Source: Devosia rhizoryzae (GTDB taxonomy: Bacteria; Pseudomonadota; Alphaproteobacteria; Rhizobiales; Devosiaceae). Taken from it: 64,000 nt of DNA. Positions 1-8,343 of the stretch are shown here, piece by piece (the first letter of the stretch is position 1; every line of letters starts with the position of its first letter). The notes beneath the pieces are model-generated. The model saw only the letters and a list, made by a program, of their open reading frames with translations, made no database searches and was not told the origin of the DNA. The position numbers and the translations under genes were made by a program. Where the stretch lies: positions 3,038,001 to 3,102,000 of the forward strand of contig NZ_CP068046.1 of the NCBI RefSeq assembly GCF_016698665.1. The letters run 5' to 3'.

Positions 1-1305
1 ATCCTCCTGGGCGAACCGGCTGTGTTCCCATTCGTCGCGAGCAACACCTGTGGCATAGACCAAGGCTCCTGCCTCCACGAGGGCCTCGACTTGACGACGC
101 TCGACGCCGAGCTGCTCCATGGTCTGGGGGATAGTAAGCGCTCCCTTGAGCTTGCTGGCCAAGGTTTCGGCCTGTTCGGCGGGCAGCAGAACACGGTGGT
201 TCCGCAAACCGTCCTTGAGGTCCTTCTTGGCAAGGCCCTTCTTCCGCAGGACCCTTCGGAGGGTGGTCGGATTGACGCCCGATGCCAGCGCCAATGTACG
301 CACGGTGGAGATTATGGCTCGATCCAGGGTCACGCCGAGGACGTCGGTGCCGATCTCCCAAGGCATTGCGGTCATGACGTAGTCCCGCACGATGGCGCGC
401 AGGGGTTCGTAAGCTGGATCGTCCATGGTCGACTGCAGCAACCCGTAGCCGACGCCATAGGTATCGCGCGGTCCGATAATGCCACGCGTGCGCCGCTCGG
501 CGCTGGTCATGCGGCGCAGGAAGCGCACGATGGCGTCCTTGCCTTCCGCGGCGATGCCGAAGCCCTCATCGGCGGCCACCGCCCACTGCTGCTGGGTGAT
601 CCTGGAGGTTTGCACCTTGCTCGGATGCAGGGCCGACACACCCAAGGCTTCGCACCACTGGGCCGCGACGTAGAGCGGAAGGGTGTCGAGGAAGTTGCTG
701 CTGTCCTTGACCCCATCGGTGCGGGCGACGAGCCATTGCTCGAAGCGGGACGGACTGGCCGGCAAGGTTTCGGCTGCGATGGTCTCCATGCTGGGCAGCA
801 GTCCCTGCATGGTTTCGGAGAAATCGAAGGGTTGGAAACGCCGGCGGACAGGTTGAGCGTCGACCAGATAGACGTTGTGATGGTGGCATGCCCTGTAATG
901 CAGGATTGTCCATTCGAGCCGCAGCCATGGGCGCCCGTGCTTAGGGCCATCGAATTGCTTCAGGTCCTCGAGAACGCAGTGCGGACAATACCGGAAGAAG
1001 GTGCGATTGATTCCCAGCGGGCCGAGCACTTCGCCGGCGACATGGTATTCGCGCTTGCCATCGACGGGCTTGGGGGTGAGGGCCAGCAGGCGCTCGGCAT
1101 CGACATCGCCAAGGTCGGCCACCATGCGCACCGCAGCTTCAACGCCGTTGTCCACCGCATGGGGCTGGATGCCCATGTGTTGGAACATCTCACCCATCAG
1201 ACGCCCATTCATGGCGGCAAGGCGTGAGGCGAAACCCGGACCGGTCTCCCTGGGTTCATGGGCATGCCGGAAGCGAAGGGGGTTGAGAATGAAGCGCTCG
1301 TTCAC
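1..1305 (-). CDS. tniQ: TniQ-family target-selection protein (partial, C-terminus off window)
   Basis: TniQ proteins choose the target site and recruit the AAA+ subunit in Tn7/Tn5090-type transposition. The frame opens with GTG at 1305, overlapping the tniB stop by four bases (GTGA), and stays open to the window edge for 435 codons. The zinc-binding signature is clear: C107-P-H-C110, an aromatic W-L-R-L-E-W stretch, then C140-H-H-H143. It is the last of four co-directional transposition genes, so it is expected to be translationally coupled to tniB. The target is not readable from the protein itself; the transposon end inside comM at 34002 suggests comM. Family identity is firm, full length unknown. 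Confidence 0.9.
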   Translation of the reverse strand, partial: MNERFILNPLRFRHAHEPRETGPGFASRLAAMNGRLMGEMFQHMGIQPHAVDNGVEAAVRMVADLGDVDAERLLALTPKPVDGKREYHVAGEVLGPLGINRTFFRYCPHCVLEDLKQFDGPKHGRPWLRLEWTILHYRACHHHNVYLVDAQPVRRRFQPFDFSETMQGLLPSMETIAAETLPASPSRFEQWLVARTDGVKDSSNFLDTLPLYVAAQWCEALGVSALHPSKVQTSRITQQQWAVAADEGFGIAAEGKDAIVRFLRRMTSAERRTRGIIGPRDTYGVGYGLLQSTMDDPAYEPLRAIVRDYVMTAMPWEIGTDVLGVTLDRAIISTVRTLALASGVNPTTLRRVLRKKGLAKKDLKDGLRNHRVLLPAEQAETLASKLKGALTIPQTMEQLGVERRQVEALVEAGALVYATGVARDEWEHSRFAQED

Positions 1306-2315
1306 GTGTGGTCACCGGCGCTGATCGAGAAGTAACCTGCGTTGATGCCCAGGAAATCATCGGCGTGGAAAGGATTCAGGTCGTCGAGCCCCCTGGTGTT
1401 GGAGTGGTCACGATACGCTTTCGCGAAGTGCTCCCGCAGCAATTCCTTGTCACCGGCGAGTAGGGCATGATGGATCCCGGAGATGACGACTTCGCAGATG
1501 CGACCGAACTGGTAATTGGCTGCATGGGCAATTCGCTTTGGCATGTCCGTCGCGATCAGGGCAGCGCACTTCATGTCGGCAGCCTCGCAATGCTTCTTGA
1601 TGATCTCGACGATCAGGTCGATGTCCGCTTCAGGATGAAGAGCTGCCAGAGCCAGACTGAAGTTCCTGCGTTCGGCTTGCTCGTCCTGCACCTTGAGCTC
1701 GTTGATCTTGGGCATGCCTGACAGGATGAAGCTGACCGGCCAGGGCTTGTGGTTCATGAGGCCCTTCAGGGCAGAAGCGACCTTATCCGTCGCAGCCCCC
1801 TTCGACATGAGGTGCTGGGTCTCGTCGATATGGACCAGGAGGACTTTTGCTTTTTCCAGCTGGCCCGGCAGAAGCTCCCAAACAGTGTTCTCGCGCATAG
1901 TTGGCTTTACGTCGTAACCACTCACCGACATGATCTGTCGACCCAGAACACCCAATGTTGCTGGCCCCTGCAGAGAGACCTGCACCCAAGGACGCACCAT
2001 GCTGACCCCTACCGCCGCGGGCTGCATCACCGGGTGCGCGGCGAGAAGATTTTCAACGATGTCCGTCTTGCCGGCGCCGCTCTGGCCAGTGATGAAGAAC
2101 GCGTTCCCCTTGCCACGTCGACCATGGCGCTGGTCTGCCATGACATAGCCCAGGAAGCGGTCGAAGCTATTGCGGAGGATCGTGTCCCTCGGGCTTTCGA
2201 CATAGACCGCATTGACGCAATCGAGCACGTTGCCGGCGGCCTGATGCTTTTCGGGCATGCGGCTGCGCATGAGCGCCAGAAAGTCGTCTTGGGCATCATA
2301 CTGGTCAAGGCTCAA
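1302..2315 (-). CDS. tniB: TniB/TnsC-type AAA+ ATPase of the transposition machinery
   Basis: 337 residues. This is the ATP-dependent adaptor that links the target selector TniQ to the DDE transposase. Walker A is GQSGAGKT at residues 77-84 and Walker B is VLLVHIDET with D164-E165. The start is a TTG at 2315 that overlaps the tniA stop (TTGA), with a GGGAG ribosome-binding site about eight bases upstream. The gene ends in a GTGA overlap with tniQ, so all three downstream genes look translationally coupled. Length and domain layout fit TniB rather than the longer Tn7 TnsC. No defect is seen. Confidence 0.92.
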   Translation of the reverse strand: MSLDQYDAQDDFLALMRSRMPEKHQAAGNVLDCVNAVYVESPRDTILRNSFDRFLGYVMADQRHGRRGKGNAFFITGQSGAGKTDIVENLLAAHPVMQPAAVGVSMVRPWVQVSLQGPATLGVLGRQIMSVSGYDVKPTMRENTVWELLPGQLEKAKVLLVHIDETQHLMSKGAATDKVASALKGLMNHKPWPVSFILSGMPKINELKVQDEQAERRNFSLALAALHPEADIDLIVEIIKKHCEAADMKCAALIATDMPKRIAHAANYQFGRICEVVISGIHHALLAGDKELLREHFAKAYRDHSNTRGLDDLNPFHADDFLGINAGYFSISAGDHT

Positions 2316-4657
2316 TCGTCGTCTCCCTGGTTGATGCTTCTGCTGGCGGTCTTTGGCAATTGAGCTGGAGGCTGCGGTGTAGGTGGGGTGGACGCCACAG
2401 GGGCAAGCGGCTCTGCAACTTGTTCGACAGGTGGATTTGCCAATGCATCGAGCTGCACCTGCTTGGGTGCAGCTTTGGTTCGTGTCGTCTTCGAGGTGGC
2501 AACGACCTTGCCCAAAGCGTTTTGGCCGACGGCAACTGGCGCATTGCCGATCACAGGGGCACCGGTCGACTGAGCCCCCGTGACGCGGAACTTTGCCACG
2601 ACGCGTTCGTACGCCGGCTTGGTCAGAAGGTGAGTGGGCAAACCCGCTCGTTGCGCTGCCTTCTTGCCCTTCTCGGTAAGGGCTTCGTTCCCATCGATGC
2701 GGTAGCTGTCGCCGTCCTTCTGCGACTGCTTGACGAAATCGAGCACGGCCTGATTTCCGAGCAGTCGGTTTGATAGCGTCACGCCCTGGAACCGCTCATC
2801 TGTCGCCGAAACTTCAAGGAACTCGTCGTGCATCTCCATAGGAAACTTGGCTTGCAAGCCCTTCCTGAGATTGGACGGCACCAGCACGAACACCGTGCCC
2901 AAGTCCTCCGGATCGATGATCAAGGTCACCTTGGTTCTGAACCCGCGCTTCATCAGGATTTCGCCTAGTGCTGCGGAATTATAGGAAATGCCGAGATACA
3001 GCACGCCCTGGTTGTCCAGGGTGACGCCCTCATGCCGGAAGCCGAAGGCAGCGCGACGCTGGGCCAGAGTGATGGTCGCCGGTGCCCCGTTCTTGGTCAG
3101 CCTTTGCCATGCATTAAAGGGCGTTTCGTACGCTAAGCCCCGATGCTTCTTGTTGTGATAGACGTCAACGATGAAGCGGATAATGGCCTTGCGGAATTCG
3201 TCCACAGTGAGACTAGCCATCTTCTCGGCATCGTAGTCGGCCTTCTCCACGACGTTGCTGAAGGTTTGGCCGGTGAAGTATCGGCAGCATCGCCTTAGGT
3301 AGCGGAAGAAAGCCTCGATAGTACCGCGTTGGCGAGGATCCGGGTCTGGCCGCGTCACATCAAGACCCAACGCTGCTGCCGCCCCTTGGAATTCGCCCTT
3401 GAACACCGGACCGCCATCGGTGAACAAATTGTCCGGCTTGCCGAACATAGGCCAATCGCGCTTGGCACCGCCGTACTTGGCCATCTCGGCCTTGTCCTCG
3501 GTGATGGACTTGAGCGCGGCTTTGCTGGCCGGCGTGGATGGCGTGCTCTCGGAGACGTTCAACCCGACGATGGACCTGGTTCGACAGTCGATGGCAGCAG
3601 TGACAGTGCAACGGACCCGAGCGACGGCCGCGCGCTGCTTCTCATTCATCTTCGACCAGAATTCCGTAGGAGCCAGGATGGCCTGCAGGTCTGCCTCCCA
3701 ATCGTCCATTTCGACGCGCTCGAGCGGCAGGTCGACTTCGACGCCCTTGCCGACGAGAGAATACTTACGCACCGCACGGTCGACGCCGAGACGCCCTACG
3801 TCGACGTAGAATGGGTCGAGGTTCGAGATGCGTCGGTTGACCGTGGCTTGGCTGACCGACGCCGGCGGTCGGTCCTTGTGCTTGGCATTGTACTTTCTGA
3901 CCGCGATTTCGACCTGGTCGTGGATGTCCTTGCGGGTGGGGCATCCTCGATTGGCATATCCGTCGACGCACTCATCGACGATGGCGGAGAGTTCGGCATC
4001 CATTTGCGCGCGGTTGCCGCAGCGATGATACCGCGGCGCGAAGGCCGCCATGCGCTCGCCGGCACGGTTGTAGAGCCGCAACCAGTTCCGGAGGGTTGCG
4101 GGGCTCGGATAGTCGAAAGGCTTGTGCTCCTTGGCCGACTCATCCCCACCGGCGTGGCCTACAACCTTCACCGGACGACCGAGTGGCCGTGCCTCCTTGA
4201 ACTTCTGGATGTACCAGCGGTTCATGAAGTGCATTTCGCTGTCGATGAAGATCTGCATCTCCTTGTCCGTCATCTTGGGCCGGAATGAGGTTGCCGAAGA
4301 GATCCGTGCGTTATGGAAGCGAACGCACCATTCGGTCTTCCACATCACCGTGCGGACCTGATCCTCCGAAAGGGCGAGCAGGTTGGAATCGTCTTGGCGC
4401 AAGCGCAGCTCGTTGAGGGCCTTGGTGTAATAGGCGGGCTCGACCTTGAAGTTCTTGAGACGCTGGTGCTCTGCGATCTTCTTGTCGGTCAGACGGATCT
4501 GATCGTCCAGCAGCAGCCCATCGGCGGTGAGCTGCAGGATATGGGCACCCCCGTCCTCGCCCTGTTCCTCCCAGCGGACATACCGATAGTTGGCCTTGCC
4601 GATCCTGATGCGGTCGTATCGGCCGAAGGTCTGGTGCCTGACAGTGATGGCGTTCAT
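2312..4657 (-). CDS. tniA: TniA/TnsB-type DDE transposase
   Basis: 781 residues. This is the rve-fold transposase that makes the 3' end cuts and joins the element to its target. Catalytic residues are visible: D318 in V-E-M-D-D-W, D414 in F-T-D-G-G and E448 in T-I-E-A-F, a DD34E spacing. An N-terminal DNA-binding region precedes the core and a basic, Pro/Ala-rich tail follows, where TnsB proteins contact their ATPase. I start it at ATG 4657 (MNAITVRHQ) because the open frame upstream only overlays tnsA and reads as low-complexity Arg/Pro. It lies 89 bases after tnsA and overlaps tniB by four bases. Confidence 0.93.
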   Translation of the reverse strand: MNAITVRHQTFGRYDRIRIGKANYRYVRWEEQGEDGGAHILQLTADGLLLDDQIRLTDKKIAEHQRLKNFKVEPAYYTKALNELRLRQDDSNLLALSEDQVRTVMWKTEWCVRFHNARISSATSFRPKMTDKEMQIFIDSEMHFMNRWYIQKFKEARPLGRPVKVVGHAGGDESAKEHKPFDYPSPATLRNWLRLYNRAGERMAAFAPRYHRCGNRAQMDAELSAIVDECVDGYANRGCPTRKDIHDQVEIAVRKYNAKHKDRPPASVSQATVNRRISNLDPFYVDVGRLGVDRAVRKYSLVGKGVEVDLPLERVEMDDWEADLQAILAPTEFWSKMNEKQRAAVARVRCTVTAAIDCRTRSIVGLNVSESTPSTPASKAALKSITEDKAEMAKYGGAKRDWPMFGKPDNLFTDGGPVFKGEFQGAAAALGLDVTRPDPDPRQRGTIEAFFRYLRRCCRYFTGQTFSNVVEKADYDAEKMASLTVDEFRKAIIRFIVDVYHNKKHRGLAYETPFNAWQRLTKNGAPATITLAQRRAAFGFRHEGVTLDNQGVLYLGISYNSAALGEILMKRGFRTKVTLIIDPEDLGTVFVLVPSNLRKGLQAKFPMEMHDEFLEVSATDERFQGVTLSNRLLGNQAVLDFVKQSQKDGDSYRIDGNEALTEKGKKAAQRAGLPTHLLTKPAYERVVAKFRVTGAQSTGAPVIGNAPVAVGQNALGKVVATSKTTRTKAAPKQVQLDALANPPVEQVAEPLAPVASTPPTPQPPAQLPKTASRSINQGDDD

Positions 4658-4746
4658 CGTAGGAGCCCTTGATTTCGTCCCGGCAACGTGGCGTCCCCAC
4701 GTACTAGGACGGGTTAACAGGGAGCGGCGCGGCCGCCCCCGATTGC

Positions 4747-5421
4747 TCAGTTGGTGAAGAGATTGCCAAGGACGGTGTCCCGCCCCAGGCGTTCGTCGGC
4801 CGGGATAACCAGCTTGCCGGACTTGATCAGCGCGATGGCTGCTCGGCTGCCCCGCTGTCCGTCGCCGACGATGGCGTCGCAATCGGCTACTCGGACGGAA
4901 CGACCTGCATTGGCCAGGACACCGGCAAGAGCCGCCTGGGCTTCGTAGTCGTGGTCCTTGCCGCAGCGGATGACCCAGCTGGCATTCCACAGCATGGTTC
5001 GGTTGATGCCGTCCTCGCCGAAAATGCGATAGTCGCTAGCGAAAGCGTCGCCCACTTCCTTGGCTGCTGCCTTGAGCAGGTCGTCGAGACCAGTAGAATC
5101 CTTGCGGTACTTCACGGCGCAGGCGGAGGTGCTACCATCCTTCCAGATGACCACGAAGTCGAAGTAATGCTTCACCAAGTTCTGTCCGACCGGAATCTCA
5201 AGGAGCTGCTGCTCACGGATCTCATGGACATCGGGATGCGCCATGAGAACCTGGAGCCACCAGGATTCCAAGCCGCTCTCGAACCAGACCTTGCGTCGTT
5301 GGAACGGATCGATCTTAAAGCCTGTCCTCGATCCGCGCTTGCGGCGGGGAATCTTGCGCTGAGCAACGCTGGGCGCAATAGTGATGGCCCGATCGACACG
5401 GGGGCCGACGAGTGGCCTAGA
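4747..5421 (-). CDS. tnsA: TnsA-like transposon end nuclease, start codon unclear
   Basis: TnsA cuts the 5' strands at the transposon ends, so the element can move by cut-and-paste. The sequence reads VWFESGLESWWLQVL, then ...HPDVHEIREQQ, then FDFVVIWKDG and AVKYRKD. These align with the Tn7 TnsA catalytic motifs (Glu in S-x-L-E, Asp in the x-D-F strand, Lys in the V-K strand). Oddity: between an in-frame TAG at 5422-5424 and a TTG at 5269-5271 there is no ATG, GTG or TTG, yet the family-like stretch begins well upstream of that TTG. Starting at the TTG would put the catalytic Glu at residue 2. The span given is the whole open frame. Either an ATT/ATC start is used or the 5' end is damaged. 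First gene of the tns operon. Confidence 0.75.
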   Translation of the reverse strand, partial: SRPLVGPRVDRAITIAPSVAQRKIPRRKRGSRTGFKIDPFQRRKVWFESGLESWWLQVLMAHPDVHEIREQQLLEIPVGQNLVKHYFDFVVIWKDGSTSACAVKYRKDSTGLDDLLKAAAKEVGDAFASDYRIFGEDGINRTMLWNASWVIRCGKDHDYEAQAALAGVLANAGRSVRVADCDAIVGDGQRGSRAAIALIKSGKLVIPADERLGRDTVLGNLFTN

Positions 5422-5530
5422 CTATCGAGCAATCCTGTCCGGCGGGCGCGATGATGGTGCCCGAGAACGGCTCCAAGCCAGCCATTAGGGCGTCATACGC
5501 CTCGAAGAAAAGGTGGTTATCCTGGTACAT
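5417..5530 (-). CDS. Possible 37-residue leader ORF before tnsA
   Basis: ATG at 5530 with a GGAG six to seven bases upstream, reading MYQDNHLFFEAYDALMAGLE and ending in TAG just inside the open frame of tnsA. Its composition is protein-like, unlike the Arg/Pro-rich shadow frames around it. No family is recognised. Its stop overlaps the 5' part of the tnsA frame, so it might couple translation into tnsA, or be the true N-terminus of tnsA displaced by a frameshift. The rest of the gap to 5797 shows only short open stretches with no convincing gene. Confidence 0.35.
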   Translation of the reverse strand: MYQDNHLFFEAYDALMAGLEPFSGTIIAPAGQDCSIV

Positions 5531-5797
5531 AGCGGTCTCCATCCGTTGGTGCCGGGCACGACGACGGTCGTGCTGGCGGCCCGCCGGCCTTTGGCCAGGG
5601 GCAGGTCTTGTGCGGATGCGGGATGGAGGGTGGTAGAGCTACGCCGAGCGGGAATTCGCCCGATCAGCGTGCAAAGCTGCACCGCGGTCCAGCCGCGCGC
5701 CGAGGGGCGATATGTGACGAAGATTGCTCATGGTGCTGTCCATAGCCGTTGGATCCTTCAATTCCGGTAATCCAGTGCAGACGATTTTAACGAATGC

Positions 5798-6022
5798 TCA
5801 GGATGCGGCGTCCTGAGATTTTCGCGAAGGCACCGTTGGGAATGGCAGAACGCCGTCTCCGAGGCCGGGGTCATCGACCCCGGCCTTCCTGGCTGCCTCG
5901 ATCTGCACGGACCGTGCAATGGCAACGAGGGATCGATGCGCTGCGTCCTCGAACGCTCGTTCGCCCAGTTCGTCGCCCACCCTGAGGAGTCTGGTCAGCA
6001 CTCGAACGAGAAGATCATCCAT
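5798..6022 (-). CDS. Small helical protein coupled to the FtsH-like protease
   Basis: 74 residues, MDDLLVRVLTRLLRVGDELG..., largely charged and Leu/Ala-rich and so probably helical, with a Pro-containing tail. No family is recognised. Its ATG at 6022 lies inside the last codons of the AAA+/M41 protease gene (eight-base overlap, ATGGATGA), which makes translational coupling likely and suggests a partner or regulator of that protease. A 7-bp hairpin (5797-5803 with 5811-5817) covers the stop codon, but no T-run follows, so termination there is doubtful. No membrane segment or cysteines are seen. Confidence 0.7.
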   Translation of the reverse strand: MDDLLVRVLTRLLRVGDELGERAFEDAAHRSLVAIARSVQIEAARKAGVDDPGLGDGVLPFPTVPSRKSQDAAS

Positions 6023-7976
6023 TGCCGATCTCCTTCATCTGACGGGCGGCATGGACGCGATCGACGACCTCGAGGAATTTTGCGGGACCGATGTGTCGGT
6101 GCTCGATGAGCGCGTTGGCAACCGCTTCGATCAAGTCCACATGCCGCTGCGCCAGGGCGATGGTTTCGGCATAAAGTCGCTTCAGGTCCTGATCGACCAC
6201 CGCCGTCATCCTGGGGTCCAAGGCCAGGATGTGGTCGACGCCGCCCTCATCGGCTCGATAGACCAAGCCATCGCCCATTCCGAGACCAAGGTGCATCAGT
6301 GCGACCTGGCGCGTGGCCACCGCGAGGTCGCTATGCTCGGAACCGCCGGATCCGGTGCCCACCGAAGCCAGCATCACCTGCTCGGCCGCACGACCACCCA
6401 ACCTTTGCATGACGAGCTTCTCCACGTCCTCCTTGGTCGGCAGTCGGCCATCGTTCTCCACATGGGCGAAGCCGCCCCTGTCGCCACTCAAGACGATCGA
6501 GACGCCGAGGATGCGCCCCATGCCATTGACATGGGCGATCACGGCATGACCGGCCTCATGAATCGCGACGCGCCTCATCAGGTCGGGGGAGCGTTCCTCC
6601 TCGGGCGCTACCGCCGCAGTGAGGTCGACCATCATCATCGGTCGCTTGGCCGCCCGAGCACGACGACGGGCGGACTTTACGAATTCCACCACGTTGGCGC
6701 CGGTCGCTCCCATCGACAAGGAGGCTACCTGGGTCAGGTCCTCATCGGCAAGTTCACCACCAAGATGCTGGCGGAAGATGCCGGCCAACGCAGTTTCATC
6801 AGGGCGTTCGATCTCGATGATCCGGTTTAGGCGCCCAGGCCTTACCAGGGCGGCGTCGAGCTTCTCTGGGTGGTTGGTCGCGCCGATGACGATCAGATTC
6901 TCGGTGGCGCCCGAGATCGCTCCATCCAATACGGTCAGCAGGTGAGTGATGACAGGCAACCACCAGTCGGCTCCCCTCGGCGAAAGCGTGGCACGATTCG
7001 GGACGGCATCGATCTCGTCGAGAAACAGGATGGCCGGCGCCGCTGCCCGCGCTTGGGCAAAAGCCGAGTCGATCTGCTTGATCACCGAGTCCAAGAATCC
7101 GGGCGAATTTGCGAACCAACTTCCAACGCTGGTGGCGATGAGCGGAACACCGGCAGATCGTGCCAGGCTCTTCATCAATGTCGTCTTGCCGACGCCGGGC
7201 GGACCGGACAGCACTACGTTCGATGAAACTGCCGAGAATGGGATTTCACCGCGGCGCCAGGCATCGAGATCCTGAACCAACTCATTGCACCATTGTCTGG
7301 CAGCACCATAGCCGTGGAGATCCTCGAGCAGTGGCGCGTCGTCGACGCTCTGGTCGGGACGCACCTTCCGCAGGGCAGCAGCACGAAGCCGGTCGACACA
7401 GGCGCGGGCCGATGAACCGGAGCGAATGCTGGTGGCGATCTCACCGAAATCGAGCACCGAAACAGTACGGTCATCGAGACCGCGCGGCATTCTGCCGGTG
7501 ACCGACTTGATCACCGCATTGACCACGCGAGCTGTCGGGTGAGGCAGGACCAGGGTCATGTCTGCTGCGGCAACCATGGCGTTGGGCAGCAGCGAGAGCT
7601 GTTGGGACACACCGAGGCACCTTCCTCCCATCGCGATTGCCTGGGTCGTTTGATCCTTCGTCACTTCGTCCTGCTGCGCCTGGTACTTGGGTGGCGCAGT
7701 CTTGCTGTGGTGGAAATCCCAGTCCGTTCCCATCCGGAAGTACCGATGGAGCGGTGCGACCCAATCGACGGATGGAGCCTGCGCCACCAGGCAGAAGGAC
7801 TTCGTGTTCCTGATCTGCTCGATGCCGGCCATGCCGATGGCGTTCTCGACCAGGGCTTGCGGCAGCAGGAAATGGGCACCCCGCTTTGCGCCAATCGGCC
7901 TATTGCGCAGCTCTTCTGCTTCTGCGGCTTCGAGGACGTCGTTGTCCCAGATGTCTTCGTTGTTTTCGTCGGCCAT
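6015..7976 (-). CDS. Soluble FtsH-like AAA+/M41 zinc protease
   Basis: 653 residues. ATP-driven unfoldase fused to a zinc peptidase. A roughly 240-residue N-terminal region of unknown type comes first. The AAA+ module follows, with Walker A GPPGVGKT (258-265), Walker B ILFLDEID (316-323) and arginine-finger-like R379-P-G-R-L. The peptidase M41 domain has HEAGH at 473-477 and a downstream S-D-L-A-V-A-T segment typical of the third zinc ligand. Unlike housekeeping FtsH there is no N-terminal transmembrane pair, so it should be cytosolic. Start at ATG 7976 (MADENNED) with GAAGAG upstream. It is read towards the tns operon with the 74-residue gene overlapping its end. It could control transposase levels or serve defence; neither is shown. 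Confidence 0.9.
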   Translation of the reverse strand: MADENNEDIWDNDVLEAAEAEELRNRPIGAKRGAHFLLPQALVENAIGMAGIEQIRNTKSFCLVAQAPSVDWVAPLHRYFRMGTDWDFHHSKTAPPKYQAQQDEVTKDQTTQAIAMGGRCLGVSQQLSLLPNAMVAAADMTLVLPHPTARVVNAVIKSVTGRMPRGLDDRTVSVLDFGEIATSIRSGSSARACVDRLRAAALRKVRPDQSVDDAPLLEDLHGYGAARQWCNELVQDLDAWRRGEIPFSAVSSNVVLSGPPGVGKTTLMKSLARSAGVPLIATSVGSWFANSPGFLDSVIKQIDSAFAQARAAAPAILFLDEIDAVPNRATLSPRGADWWLPVITHLLTVLDGAISGATENLIVIGATNHPEKLDAALVRPGRLNRIIEIERPDETALAGIFRQHLGGELADEDLTQVASLSMGATGANVVEFVKSARRRARAAKRPMMMVDLTAAVAPEEERSPDLMRRVAIHEAGHAVIAHVNGMGRILGVSIVLSGDRGGFAHVENDGRLPTKEDVEKLVMQRLGGRAAEQVMLASVGTGSGGSEHSDLAVATRQVALMHLGLGMGDGLVYRADEGGVDHILALDPRMTAVVDQDLKRLYAETIALAQRHVDLIEAVANALIEHRHIGPAKFLEVVDRVHAARQMKEIGNG

Positions 7977-8050
7977 GTTGAATCTCTTCGCCAGCAGCGG
8001 GGCGCAAGAATGCACCCGGCGGGCCGGTCCTCAATGCCCATGCGGGCGTG

Positions 8051-8326
8051 GTGATATCGGAATTGGTTCAGGCGCTCAGGAAGCGCGTTTGCCCGATATC
8101 GATATGAGGGCGAGATGCAAAGGAGCGAGCACGAACGCGCGTTCGGCATGATCGATGGCGATGTGCATGGTCTGCGACATGGCGGGTTCTCGCTGCAATG
8201 ATGAACAGATAGTGAACCTCTTTCCCCCCGTCAATTCGAAATCGGCCTGAATCAGAAAAATAAATGATGCAACCAGTATCACTTTCGGAGTTGCGGTCGG
8301 GTAGGTTTGTGATATCGATAATATCA
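8051..8326. promoter_or_regulatory. Divergent promoter region with repeated GATATCG operator-like motif
   Basis: The space between the leftward protease gene (start 7976) and the rightward regulator (start 8344) is AT-richer than its surroundings. GATATCG occurs three times: GTGATATCGG at 8051-8060, GATATCGATATG at 8095-8106, and 8310-8326, where TGATAT and ATATCA form a perfect 6-bp inverted repeat around CGATA. The last copy sits 17 bases before the start at 8344. A plausible reading is autoregulation by the 8344-9309 protein and control of the protease operon. No other gene is convincing here; a 34-codon leftward frame at 8079-8180 was judged too weak. Confidence 0.45.
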
Positions 8327-8343
8327 TATAAGTGAGGGTTCGA

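Noticed and set aside
22..1227. 401-codon open frame on the plus strand
   Set aside because: It is the antisense of tniQ, whose zinc-finger motif and coupling to tniB are clear; the plus-strand translation shows no motif.
3329..4288. 319-codon plus-strand frame
   Set aside because: Antisense of the transposase catalytic core; an artefact of high GC third positions.
4658..4990. 111-residue N-terminal extension of the transposase
   Set aside because: It overlays tnsA in another frame and is Arg/Pro-rich; ATG 4657 gives a normal family N-terminus.
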